Assembly (NCBI GenBank): GCA_018969115.1
Contig: JAGWYZ010000013.1
Coordinates: 1-34,030, forward strand
Source: Chloroflexota bacterium
GTDB lineage: Bacteria > Chloroflexota > Anaerolineae > J036 > Brachytrichaceae
DNA length: 34,030 nucleotides
Reading direction: 5' to 3'
The first letter of the stretch is position 1. The number at the start of each line of letters is the position of its first letter. This document shows, piece by piece, positions 7,326-15,122 of the stretch. The notes under the pieces are model-generated. The model did not search any database. It was given only the letters and a program-made list of their open reading frames with translations, and was not told the DNA's origin. The translations under genes were made by a program, and so were the position numbers.

Positions 7326-9662
7326 TTAAAGTGTCATCGCATAGCTTTCGATGATCGGTTTGGCGCGGGCGGCAAAGGCCGCCACTGTCATTGATTTGAG
7401 ATCTTCGCCGGTGCGCAAGCGCACCGCCACCGAATCTGCTGACAATTCTTTATCACCAATAACCAGCATATAAGGAATTTTGAGCATTTGGGCTTTGCGA
7501 ATTTTGTTTTGCATACGGTCGTGCCCATTGTCAACCTTGGCGCGTAACCCTTCAGCTTGTAACCGTTTGGCTACTTGTTGTGCAAATTCAACATGACGGT
7601 CGGCGATGGGGATGATGGTGGCTTGTTGCGGGGCCAGCCACAGCGGGAACGCGCCAGCGAAATGTTCGATCAAAAAGCCGATAAAACGCTCGTGTGTGCC
7701 CAAGGGAGCGCGATGTAAACACAATGGCACCTTTTCGGCCCCATCTTTGTCGGTATATTTCAAATCAAAACGCTCCGGCACGGCAAAATCTACTTGGTTG
7801 GTTGCCAAGGTAAACTCGCGCCCGATCACACTCCAAATCTGCACATCGATCTTGGGGCCATAAAATGCGGCCTCATTTTCACGCTCAATAAATGGCACGT
7901 TGCCATTGATCATGGCGCGGCGCACCATTTCTTCGGTTTTGAGCCACATCTCTTGGTTATCTACATACTTTTTGCCCAGCCCCTCTTTGCTATGCAGGCT
8001 TAAGCGCATCTGATAAGCATCGATGCCAAAGATTTTGAAGTACTTTTGATACAAATCGATCACGCCCATAAATTCGCTTTCAAATTGCTCTGGGGTGCAA
8101 TAAATATGCGCGTCGTTCATTTGCATACTGCGCACCCGCATCAAGCCCTGCAATTCACCCGATTGCTCATAGCGATAGCATGTGCCATATTCAGCGAACC
8201 GCACCGGTAAATCGCGGTAGCTGTGTTGCTGGGCTGCAAACAATTTATGATGGAACGGGCAGTTCATCGGCTTCATGTAATAGGTGATGCCGTCCATCAC
8301 CATCGGCGGGAACATGCTTTCGGCGTAATAGGGCAAATGACCAGAGCGCAAAAACAATTGCTCTTTGGTGACATGCGGCGTGCGCACACGGTCATAACCG
8401 GCGTCTAATTCCATCTTTTTCGCCAAATCTTCGAGTTGTTCGATCAAAATACCGCCATTGGGTAACCATAAGGGCAACCCAGGGCCAACTTCATCATCAA
8501 AAATGAAAATTTCTTGCTCGGCTCCAATCTTGCGATGGTCATGCTTTTTGGCTTCTTCGATCAAACTCAAGTGCTGATCAAGTTCCTCTTTTTTCTCAAA
8601 CGCCAAGCCATAAATGCGTTGTAGCATCGGGTTTTTCTCATCGCCGCGCCAATATGCGCCAGACGATTGTGAGATTTTGAAGGCTTCGGGGTTAATCTCG
8701 CTCGTGCTCAGCACATGTGGGCCGCGACATAGATCAGTAAACGTATCTTGGGTATAGAGCGAAATGATCGTCGAAGCCGCTGCGCCCTCGCCTTTCTCGC
8801 CCATATCGTCTTCGCCCTTGGCTAGGCCGTCAATCAATTCGAGCTTGAATGGGTTATTGTCAAACACCACCCGCGCCTCGTCGGCGCTAACCTCGCGGCG
8901 CGTAAACACCACGTTTTTGCGCACAATGTCGCGCATACGGCCTTCAATATTGGCCAAATCTTCTGACGTAAATGGCTTGGGCACGCCAAAGTCGTAATAA
9001 AAGCCATTGTCAACCGGCGGGCCGATGGTTGGCTTGGCATCGGGAAAAAATTCGAGCACAGCTTGCGCCATGATGTGGGCTAACGAATGGCGGATTTTGT
9101 AGAGCTGGGCTGGCATGGTCTTGCCTTTGCCATACGCAATCACCTCATCCGATTTTGGATTTTGGATTTTGGGTTTTGCACTGGCTTCGCCAGATTGCGC
9201 GACCTTTTCGATGCGTGGGTTTACCAGACGCACATAATCGGCAGATTTGAGCACCATTGAGCAATTGAGACGCGCGGCATTGAAATAAATTTCGTCGTGC
9301 GCCAGCAAGGCTGGGTCAACTACTAACGTTAATTGTTCGTTAAATGAAAATGGCAAGATCGTGCCGATGGGCGAGCCGCCCAGTTGTTCGGCAATTTCAG
9401 GCGGGGCAAAGGTAGCGTAATCGCCGCCCACCAAGGCCTTGACAGCATTCATGTCGAGTTTGGCATCACCAGCGATGACGGCCAGCACATATTTTTTGTC
9501 TTTTTTGCCAATCTTCACCATCACAATGATGCATTTGGCGGCCTGTGCCAGTGTATTGCCACGAAGTAGGCTGACTACATCGGTGCGGCCTTCAGCTTCG
9601 TGTTGTATCAAGCGATATTGTGCTTGGTGTTGATCTAAATAAGCAATCAATTTGTCGTACAT
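7326..9662 (-). CDS. thrS: threonyl-tRNA synthetase with N-terminal YbaK-like domain
   Basis: A 778-aa class II synthetase that charges tRNA-Thr. Residues 1-155 are a YbaK/ProX-type aminoacyl-tRNA deacylase domain with Lys43, VLAVIAGDAKLDM and the DEIYFNAARL segment. It occupies the place of the usual TGS domain, for which I see no trace. A repeat-encoded linker (about 161-172) leads to the ThrRS editing domain with His192 and His196 in HSLAHIMA and Cys312/His316 in DLCRGPH. The catalytic core has zinc ligands Cys468, His519 and His650, motif 2 (YRYEQSG) and motif 3 (APLGTHERF), followed by the anticodon-binding domain. So two hydrolytic domains are present in one protein. A T-box leader controls it. 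The AAAGGAGAC site fits ATG 9662. Confidence 0.95.
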   Translation of the reverse strand: MYDKLIAYLDQHQAQYRLIQHEAEGRTDVVSLLRGNTLAQAAKCIIVMVKIGKKDKKYVLAVIAGDAKLDMNAVKALVGGDYATFAPPEIAEQLGGSPIGTILPFSFNEQLTLVVDPALLAHDEIYFNAARLNCSMVLKSADYVRLVNPRIEKVAQSGEASAKPKIQNPKSDEVIAYGKGKTMPAQLYKIRHSLAHIMAQAVLEFFPDAKPTIGPPVDNGFYYDFGVPKPFTSEDLANIEGRMRDIVRKNVVFTRREVSADEARVVFDNNPFKLELIDGLAKGEDDMGEKGEGAAASTIISLYTQDTFTDLCRGPHVLSTSEINPEAFKISQSSGAYWRGDEKNPMLQRIYGLAFEKKEELDQHLSLIEEAKKHDHRKIGAEQEIFIFDDEVGPGLPLWLPNGGILIEQLEDLAKKMELDAGYDRVRTPHVTKEQLFLRSGHLPYYAESMFPPMVMDGITYYMKPMNCPFHHKLFAAQQHSYRDLPVRFAEYGTCYRYEQSGELQGLMRVRSMQMNDAHIYCTPEQFESEFMGVIDLYQKYFKIFGIDAYQMRLSLHSKEGLGKKYVDNQEMWLKTEEMVRRAMINGNVPFIERENEAAFYGPKIDVQIWSVIGREFTLATNQVDFAVPERFDLKYTDKDGAEKVPLCLHRAPLGTHERFIGFLIEHFAGAFPLWLAPQQATIIPIADRHVEFAQQVAKRLQAEGLRAKVDNGHDRMQNKIRKAQMLKIPYMLVIGDKELSADSVAVRLRTGEDLKSMTVAAFAARAKPIIESYAMTL
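9151..9178. repeat. heptamer array inside thrS linker
   Basis: Four 7-nt units on the plus strand (GATTTTG three times, then GGTTTTG) encode the linker peptide KPKIQNPKSD between the YbaK-like and ThrRS parts. The total of 28 nt does not divide by three, so flanking sequence keeps the frame. Confidence 0.75.
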
Positions 9663-9695
9663 TGTTGTCTCCTTTTGCGCCTAAAGCGCGAGATC

Positions 9696-9753
9696 GAAAA
9701 ATAAAAAACCACTCACCCCGTGCAAGCAAGCTTGCACATTGGGGCGAGCGGTT
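9696..9753 (-). terminator. T-box leader terminator
   Basis: On the minus strand AACCGCTCGCCCC pairs with GGGGTGAGTGGTT (two G-U pairs) around a second palindrome, TGCAAGC-AA-GCTTGCA. A T-rich tract TTTTTTATTTTT follows. The 5' arm overlaps the antiterminator region, as expected for this class. Confidence 0.85.
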
Positions 9754-9975
9754 TGTCTCGCGGTTCCACCCAACTTTAGTTGCTAACTAAAACGTCAGCA
9801 ACACTCATTATGCTATTACGGGCATGCCCGTCGTGGCTTATGCTGTTTATCACAACCTTCGTCACGCACTCACGAGGGGTACATTGGCTTGGCTGTTTGC
9901 AATTCTTTCACCCATCACCGAATTTGCTCTCTGTTAACACCCTTAGGCCGATGCGTGTCTCGATCAACGCTGTAA
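9696..9975 (-). ncRNA. T-box riboswitch, threonine type
   Basis: On the minus strand the leader carries the T-box sequence GGGTGGAACCGCGAGA (at 9771-9756), the hallmark that pairs with the NCCA end of uncharged tRNA. Upstream there is an AGAGAG stem I motif and, at 9880-9878, a Thr codon ACC in the context GTACCCCTCGTGAG, a credible specifier. Downstream a terminator precedes the thrS start. The leader would sense uncharged tRNA-Thr and allow thrS transcription when threonine is scarce. Specifier placement is by inspection, not by folding. Confidence 0.88.
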
Positions 9976-9981
9976 GGTCGA

Positions 9982-9987
9982 ATTATA
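9982..9987 (-). promoter_or_regulatory. -10 element of thrS leader promoter
   Basis: A perfect TATAAT on the minus strand lies just upstream of stem I of the T-box. The -35 region (around TGAAAC) is weak. The transcript would start near 9975. Confidence 0.5.
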
Positions 9988-10039
9988 ACATTATGGCAGT
10001 AGCACGTTTCAGACCCATCACCATAATAGCGCTCGTCCA

Positions 10040-10103
10040 TGACCGCAAGTCATATTCGCTTTGACTCTCGGTCATAAATATACGGCGCTATTGACTTGCG
10101 TCA
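10040..10103. promoter_or_regulatory. three TGAC-GTCA palindromes, probable TetR operators
   Basis: Three palindromes of one pattern lie in 64 bp: TGACCGCAAGTCA (10040-10052), TGACTCTCGGTCA (10062-10074) and TGACTTGCGTCA (10092-10103). The third overlaps the -35 box of the tetR promoter. Placement and repetition suggest autoregulation by the adjacent TetR protein. Confidence 0.6.
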
Positions 10104-10119
10104 TCGACATTTCTATAAT
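10091..10119 (+). promoter_or_regulatory. sigma-70-like promoter of tetR
   Basis: TTGACT (10091-10096) and TATAAT (10114-10119) with a 17-bp spacer give a near-consensus promoter. Transcription would start near 10126, about 30 nt before the ATG. Confidence 0.75.
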
Positions 10120-10156
10120 CTGTATGACTGAAACAGTGTAAATAGTCACAAAAATT

Positions 10157-10771
10157 ATGCCACGAGGTTTTTCTGAGGCCGAACGCGCCGCCATTCGCAG
10201 TCAATTGCTCGCTCATGCCGAGGCGCAATTGATTGTGGTGGGGTTGCACAAAATCAGCGTCGATGAGTTGGCGCAGGCAGCGCATATTTCGAAAGGGGCG
10301 TTTTATCAATTTTTTGCATCGAAAAATGAGTTGTTTGTAGCGCTTTTTGGCGAAGCTGAGCGTGAATTACGTGAAAAGATGCGAAAATCGGCGATGCAGG
10401 TGCTGCCCGACCCGCGTGAACAGGTGCGAGCCTTTTTTCATGAGTCTTTAGCCATTTATCGCGGTAGCCCGTTGTTGCGCAATTTTAAACGGCGCGATTT
10501 TGAAATGTTGTTGCACGAGGCATCGAGCACTCAGGTGGCGCAAGCCATGGGTGAAGATGAGGCATTTTATGGCGAGATTCTTGAGATTTGGGCGCGACGC
10601 GGCTTGAAAATTGCCTGTTCGCCCGCCCAGTTTTCGGGGCTGATGCACAGTATTTTTGTTTCGACCTTGTATGTGGCGGATTTTGGTGCGGCGTATGAAT
10701 CAGTCATTACTTTAATGATTAGCGCCTTGGCCGACAAGCTTGTCGTTTCGAGTGAAGCTCGTCTACTGTAA
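10157..10771 (+). CDS. TetR-family transcriptional regulator
   Basis: A 204-aa protein with a TetR N-terminal helix-turn-helix at about residues 33-60 (ISVDELAQAAHISKGAFYQFF, recognition helix around KGAFYQF) and an all-helical ligand-binding remainder typical of the family. As a dimer it would repress transcription until a small effector binds. Its own promoter carries three TGAC-GTCA palindromes, so it is likely autoregulated. It lies just upstream of the P450, thiolase and MFS genes on the same strand (29-nt gap to the P450), which are the natural candidates for its regulon. The ligand is unknown; a substrate of the P450 or exporter is an inference. Confidence 0.9.
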   Translation: MPRGFSEAERAAIRSQLLAHAEAQLIVVGLHKISVDELAQAAHISKGAFYQFFASKNELFVALFGEAERELREKMRKSAMQVLPDPREQVRAFFHESLAIYRGSPLLRNFKRRDFEMLLHEASSTQVAQAMGEDEAFYGEILEIWARRGLKIACSPAQFSGLMHSIFVSTLYVADFGAAYESVITLMISALADKLVVSSEARLL

Positions 10772-10800
10772 TTCTTATTTTACCTAAATCCCATAAATAT

Positions 10801-12066
10801 ATGACAACCAAAATACCACTTATGAATATTGCTAGCCCGGCTTTTCACGCCAACCCACACCCGTTTTATCGCCAATTGCGCGATGAAGCCCCAGTGCATC
10901 GTATCACGCTGCCCGACAAACGTACACTGTGGCTGCTGACACGTTATGATGACGTGGCTACGCTATTGCGCGATGAGCGTTTTGTCAAAAGCCCAGCCAA
11001 TGTGCCACGCTTGCCCGGCGAAAAACCGGTCAAAGAGCCTTGGATGCCAGCATTTATTCGCCCATTGACGTACAATATGCTTGATCAAGATGGGGCTGAT
11101 CATACCCGTTTGCGCAATTTGGTGCATCGCGTGTTTACGCCCAAACTGATTGAGCAAATGCGCCAAGACATTAGCCAAATTACCCAGCGTCTGATTGATG
11201 GTGCATTACAGTCCAGCCGTGCGAATGGCGACACAGTTGATCTTTTGCAACAGGTGGCGTTGCCTTTGCCAGTGACGGTGATCGCCAAGATATTGGGCGT
11301 GTATGCGGATGATTATCAAAAATTTGCACGTTGGGCTGCCGCTTTTGTTGGCAATACCAACATGACTGATATGCTGTTGTCGATCCCCAGTTTGTGGCAA
11401 TTGATGCGCTATTTGCGCAACTTGATTGCTGAGCGACGTGCCAACCCGCGTGATGATTTGATTGCGGCATTGGTGCAGGCCCAAGATAATGACGATCAAT
11501 TGAACGACGATGAAGTATTGGCGATGGTGGTGCTGTTGCTCACAGCGGGTTTCGAGACAACTGTGAATTTGATTTCGAGTGGGGTGTTGGCGCTGCTGCA
11601 AAACCCCGACCAATGGGCGATGTTGCGCGACGCGGTAAAAGGCAGTGCGGCCAATCGAGATGGGTTGTTGCGTAGTACAGTCGAAGAATTGGTGCGTTAT
11701 ACCTCGCCGGTATCATTGGCCACTGAACGCTATGCGACAACCGAGATAACATTGCACGGGGTGACGATTCCACGGGGGGCCTTTGTGGGTGGGGCCATTA
11801 TTTCGGCCAATTATGACGAGCGGCGGTTTGCACAGCCTGATGTGCTAAATTTGATGCGTGAAGACAATCGACATCTTGGGTTTGGCAATGGGGTGCATTA
11901 TTGTTTGGGCGCACCCTTGGCACGGCTCGAGGTGCAAATTGCGCTGGCGGCCATTGTTGAGCAGATGCCCAATTTGCGGTTGGCTGTGCCTGCATCGCAG
12001 TTGCGCTGGCGTAAGTCGCTGATTATTCGTGGACTAAAGGCCTTGCCGGTTGTTAATCTAGCCTAA
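10801..12066 (+). CDS. cytochrome P450
   Basis: A 421-aa soluble bacterial P450. The I-helix oxygen-binding motif AGFETT is at residues 249-254, the K-helix ExxR at Glu296-Arg299, and the haem loop FGNGVHYCLG at 361-370 with the haem-ligand Cys368. DHTRLR near 100-105 is the C-helix haem-propionate contact. It would hydroxylate a hydrophobic substrate using electrons from a ferredoxin system, not encoded here. There is no membrane anchor. There is no clear ribosome binding site; ATG 10801 or Met8 (10822) could be the start. It is downstream of tetR and 33 nt before the thiolase gene, consistent with one operon for catabolism or modification of a lipid or terpenoid compound. Confidence 0.95.
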   Translation: MTTKIPLMNIASPAFHANPHPFYRQLRDEAPVHRITLPDKRTLWLLTRYDDVATLLRDERFVKSPANVPRLPGEKPVKEPWMPAFIRPLTYNMLDQDGADHTRLRNLVHRVFTPKLIEQMRQDISQITQRLIDGALQSSRANGDTVDLLQQVALPLPVTVIAKILGVYADDYQKFARWAAAFVGNTNMTDMLLSIPSLWQLMRYLRNLIAERRANPRDDLIAALVQAQDNDDQLNDDEVLAMVVLLLTAGFETTVNLISSGVLALLQNPDQWAMLRDAVKGSAANRDGLLRSTVEELVRYTSPVSLATERYATTEITLHGVTIPRGAFVGGAIISANYDERRFAQPDVLNLMREDNRHLGFGNGVHYCLGAPLARLEVQIALAAIVEQMPNLRLAVPASQLRWRKSLIIRGLKALPVVNLA

Positions 12067-12099
12067 TTTTGTATGGTTGGCATTGCGTATACTAGCCAC

Positions 12100-13278
12100 A
12101 TGAGCCAAAATGTCTACGTTACCGGCGTTGCTATGACCCCATTTGTAAAACCCGGCACCGAGTTGCCCTATAACCAAATGGGGGCGCAAGTGGCCCGCGA
12201 TGCCTTGTCAGACGCAGGCATTCGCTATGACCAAATTCAACAGGCCTATGTAAGCTATGTTTATGGCGATAGCACTTGTGGGCAAGCGGCTTTATATGAA
12301 TTGGGCATGACTGGCATTCCCATCATCAATGTCAACAACAATTGCTCGAGTGGCTCAACAGCGTTGTATATGGCACGGCAGGCGGTGATGAGTGGGATTG
12401 CCGATTGCGTTTTAGCGCTGGGGTTTGAGCAAATGTTGCGCGGGGCATTGCAATATGTGTTCAACGATCGCCCCGGCCCATTGGCAAAATTTACCGATAT
12501 CGTCGATCAAGTGCATGGGCATTCAGAATCGCCGATGGCGATTCGTTTATTTGGCATGGCGGGGGCCGAGTATCAAGAGCGTTATGACACACGTAACGAA
12601 ACTTTTGCCAAAATCACCGAAAAAGCCCGCAAACATGCCCGCTATAACGAACGCGCTATTTTTCGCATGCTTTTAACGGTCGATGAAATTATGGCTTCGC
12701 CCAAAATGGTAGGCGTGCTGACGCGCTATCAATGTTGCCCGCCGACATGTGGCGCGGCGGCGGCGGTGGTGTGCAGCGAGGCCTTTACCCGCAAACACAA
12801 TCTCAATACTGGTGTGCGTATCATCGGGCAAGCCATGACCACCGATTTTCGCTCGACCTTTGACGACAAAAAGATGATGAAGGTGGTGGGCTACGACATG
12901 AGCGCCGCTGCTGCCCAGCAGGTCTACGCTCAAACCGGCATCGGCCCCAACGACCTTGATGTGGTCGAATTGCACGACTGTTTCACCGCCAACGAACTCA
13001 TTACCTATGAGGCACTGGGTTTGGCCCCCGAAGGCGGGGCCGAGCGTTTTGTATGGGACGGTGAAAACACCTATGGCGGCAAAGTGGTCACCAATCCTTC
13101 GGGTGGGTTGCTGTCAAAGGGGCATCCATTGGGCGCAACCGGTTTGGCGCAATGTGCCGAATTGGTGTGGCAATTGCGCGGACAAGCTGGCCTGCGCCAA
13201 GTTGAAAATGCACGCATTGCTTTGCAACATAATATCGGTCTTGGTGGCGCTTGCGTCGTCACGATGTATAGCAGATAG
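12100..13278 (+). CDS. thiolase-family (SCP-x type) protein
   Basis: A 392-aa protein of the SCP-x/lipid-transfer-associated thiolase group. The nucleophile Cys82 lies in NNNCSSGSTALYMARQ. HDCF at 292-295 and His342 in GHPLGATG supply further active-site residues, and Cys385 lies in GLGGACVV near the end. Such enzymes cleave or form 3-oxoacyl-CoA, often in steroid or branched lipid catabolism, and typically work in a complex with a DUF35 protein; one is encoded at 143-532. ATG 12100 is preferred over the upstream 12073 because the family N-terminus fits (NVYVTGVAMTPF) and a TATACT box at 12088-12093 sits exactly where a leaderless transcript would start. The last codons and the stop run into a heptamer array. 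Confidence 0.88.
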   Translation: MSQNVYVTGVAMTPFVKPGTELPYNQMGAQVARDALSDAGIRYDQIQQAYVSYVYGDSTCGQAALYELGMTGIPIINVNNNCSSGSTALYMARQAVMSGIADCVLALGFEQMLRGALQYVFNDRPGPLAKFTDIVDQVHGHSESPMAIRLFGMAGAEYQERYDTRNETFAKITEKARKHARYNERAIFRMLLTVDEIMASPKMVGVLTRYQCCPPTCGAAAAVVCSEAFTRKHNLNTGVRIIGQAMTTDFRSTFDDKKMMKVVGYDMSAAAAQQVYAQTGIGPNDLDVVELHDCFTANELITYEALGLAPEGGAERFVWDGENTYGGKVVTNPSGGLLSKGHPLGATGLAQCAELVWQLRGQAGLRQVENARIALQHNIGLGGACVVTMYSR

Positions 13279-13341
13279 AGGATAGAGGATAGCAGATAGT
13301 GATAGTAGAAGCTATCCGCTATCTACTATCCACTTCCACAT
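13265..13341. repeat. inverted heptamer array after thiolase gene
   Basis: Units of GATAGAG, GATAGCA and GATAGTG type face units GCTATCC, GCTATCT and ACTATCC with a short spacer. The stop codon of the thiolase gene is made by the first unit, and the array runs to within a few bases of the MFS start region. Confidence 0.7.
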
Positions 13342-13352
13342 TCCCCACGCCC

Positions 13353-14561
13353 ATGCTGAACCAATACACCCCCGAAGCACGCCGTCTGCTGATTGCCAAT
13401 ATCATCACTTTTGTGGGGTTTGGCATGAGCTTGCAATATCCATTAATCTATTTAAACAGCGCTCGTGGTATTACGCTCAGTGAGGCCGGTGCTATGCTGA
13501 CCTTTGCTGGTTTGCTTGGCCTTGCAATTTCGCCCCTTGCTGGGGTCTTGATCGACCGTTATGGTGCACGGGTTGTCATGCTGGCTGCTAACATCATCAC
13601 GGTGTTTGGCGCTATTGCATTTGCCCATGCCACCACGTTGGCGGTTGCTGCTGTCGTGTGGGTCGTCTCGACGATGGCGCAATCGGCACGTTTTCCAGCT
13701 TTTAGCACCTTGCTGGGGGTGCGTGTGAATGAAGAACACCGCAGTAGCGCCTATTCGCTTAACTATGCAGGGATCAACCTTGGGATTGGGTTGGGTGGAT
13801 TGCTGGGAGGCTTCATTATTGATATCACTAATGTTGCCACTTTTCAAACCGTTTATTACATTCAAGCGGCTTTTACTATTTTGTTTACTGCGTTAACGTG
13901 GCAAATTCATGATGACCGCAAAACCTTGCATGCCCATACACAATCACCCCCCAAGCAGCCAAGCGCCCCCATCGAAAATGTATGGCGTGGCATGTTGCGC
14001 AATCGCCCATTCGTACTGTTGTGTCTGATGAATTTGTTGTTTTGGGGCAATGTGTCGCAACAAAACAGCTTTTTACCGTTATATGCTACCCAAGATGTGG
14101 GTGCGACCCCGCGCGAGTTAGGCTATGCCTTGGGATTAAACACCATTGTGATTGCATTGTTGCAAATGCCGGTGATGCAATGGTTAAGAAACATCTCTAG
14201 CCGCAATGCCTTGGTGCTGATGTATGCTGGGATTGTGCTGGGTTGGTGCTTTATGTTATTGGCTGGTGTGTTGCCCAAAGGCCAATTGCCGTTATTTTTG
14301 GTCGTCATTACACCTGGCATCATTGGGCTGGCCGAGACTATTTTCTCGCCCATTGTGCCGCCTTGGGCCTTAAAAGTATCGCCCTCAGAGCAAATTGGGC
14401 GTTATAACGGGGTGCTATTTATGGTAGCTGGCATTGCACAAAATGCTGGGCCATTTGTTGCTACTTTATTTGTGGGGGCCAATGCCAGCGCAACCTTGCT
14501 TTGGCTGATGATCACCTCGTGTATTGGTGCGATGGTCATCGCGTGGCAGTTACGTGATTAA
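13353..14561 (+). CDS. MFS transporter
   Basis: A 402-aa integral membrane protein with about 12 hydrophobic segments and a central cytoplasmic loop near residues 185-210 (TQSPPKQPSAPIENVWRGM). The motif-A region between TM2 and TM3 reads GVLIDRYGARVVM, typical of drug/solute exporters of the major facilitator superfamily. It would move a small molecule across the inner membrane by proton exchange. ATG 13353 is chosen; an in-frame ATG at 13299 lies in the repeat array and would add a repeat-encoded stretch. As the last gene of the tetR-P450-thiolase cluster it may export the substrate or product, which is an inference from position. Confidence 0.88.
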   Translation: MLNQYTPEARRLLIANIITFVGFGMSLQYPLIYLNSARGITLSEAGAMLTFAGLLGLAISPLAGVLIDRYGARVVMLAANIITVFGAIAFAHATTLAVAAVVWVVSTMAQSARFPAFSTLLGVRVNEEHRSSAYSLNYAGINLGIGLGGLLGGFIIDITNVATFQTVYYIQAAFTILFTALTWQIHDDRKTLHAHTQSPPKQPSAPIENVWRGMLRNRPFVLLCLMNLLFWGNVSQQNSFLPLYATQDVGATPRELGYALGLNTIVIALLQMPVMQWLRNISSRNALVLMYAGIVLGWCFMLLAGVLPKGQLPLFLVVITPGIIGLAETIFSPIVPPWALKVSPSEQIGRYNGVLFMVAGIAQNAGPFVATLFVGANASATLLWLMITSCIGAMVIAWQLRD

Positions 14562-14599
14562 GTTTTAACGCACTCGCCGATATGTATTATTAGAATAAC

Positions 14600-14632
14600 T
14601 TAGCACCACCGCCCACGCTTGCAGCGGTGCTA
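14600..14632 (+). terminator. weak hairpin after MFS gene
   Basis: AGCACCACCGC and GCGGTGCT form an imperfect stem about 40 nt after the MFS stop. No strong T-run follows, so it is only a possible terminator. Confidence 0.3.
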
Positions 14633-14666
14633 CTGATGGTTTAACCCGAATCAGGCCATCCCACAC

Positions 14667-15089
14667 TCAACCGGCCAAAGGGTCGCTATCCAGCCATGCA
14701 TCGGCAAATTGTGCGCCGTTAGAGGCTACGACCCGCACAATATCAATAGCGCAGGCGCTGTCGGCCAAAATCAGGTTTAGTTTGCTGCCCGCAGGCACTT
14801 GCCCAACCAGTGGTAACAACTTGGCTTCTAATTCGAGTTTGAGGTCGGCCCACATGATGAATTTGGCATGACATGTATCGAGGCAAATGCCCCGTGGGAA
14901 GCCCTCGCCCGTGCCCCAACGCACTCGCTGTGGGCTTAATGGCTCTGGAAATGGGGTTAGGGTAGGCCCTAAGTTGCTGTTTAGTGTGTCCCCCCATTTG
15001 GCAAGCGCGAACACCCCACAATGAGCACTGATAACAGCATCAACGCCGATGTCATGTAGTGTTTTAAATTCCCCACCTTTGCAAGTGAT
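14667..15089 (-). pseudogene. 5'-truncated uncharacterised gene
   Basis: One minus-strand frame is open from an in-frame TAA at about 15090 to the TGA at 14667-14669. It reads like real protein (GVDAVISAHCGVFALAKWGD, then ICLDTCHAKFIMWADLKLEL, then AGSKLNLILADSACAIDIV). There is no ATG in frame; the first usable start is GTG 15014, which would cut into conserved-looking sequence. So it is probably a truncated remnant, or a gene with an unusual start. I do not recognise the family. It has three Cys/His-rich spots but no motif I can name. Confidence 0.4.
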
Positions 15090-15122
15090 AGCAGTTTATA
15101 CCATGAAGTATAGTAGCGATGT

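Noticed and set aside
14562-15122. tRNA or other structured RNA in the long gap
   Set aside because: No cloverleaf or TPsiC-like sequence was seen; the gap is mostly taken by a minus-strand open frame.
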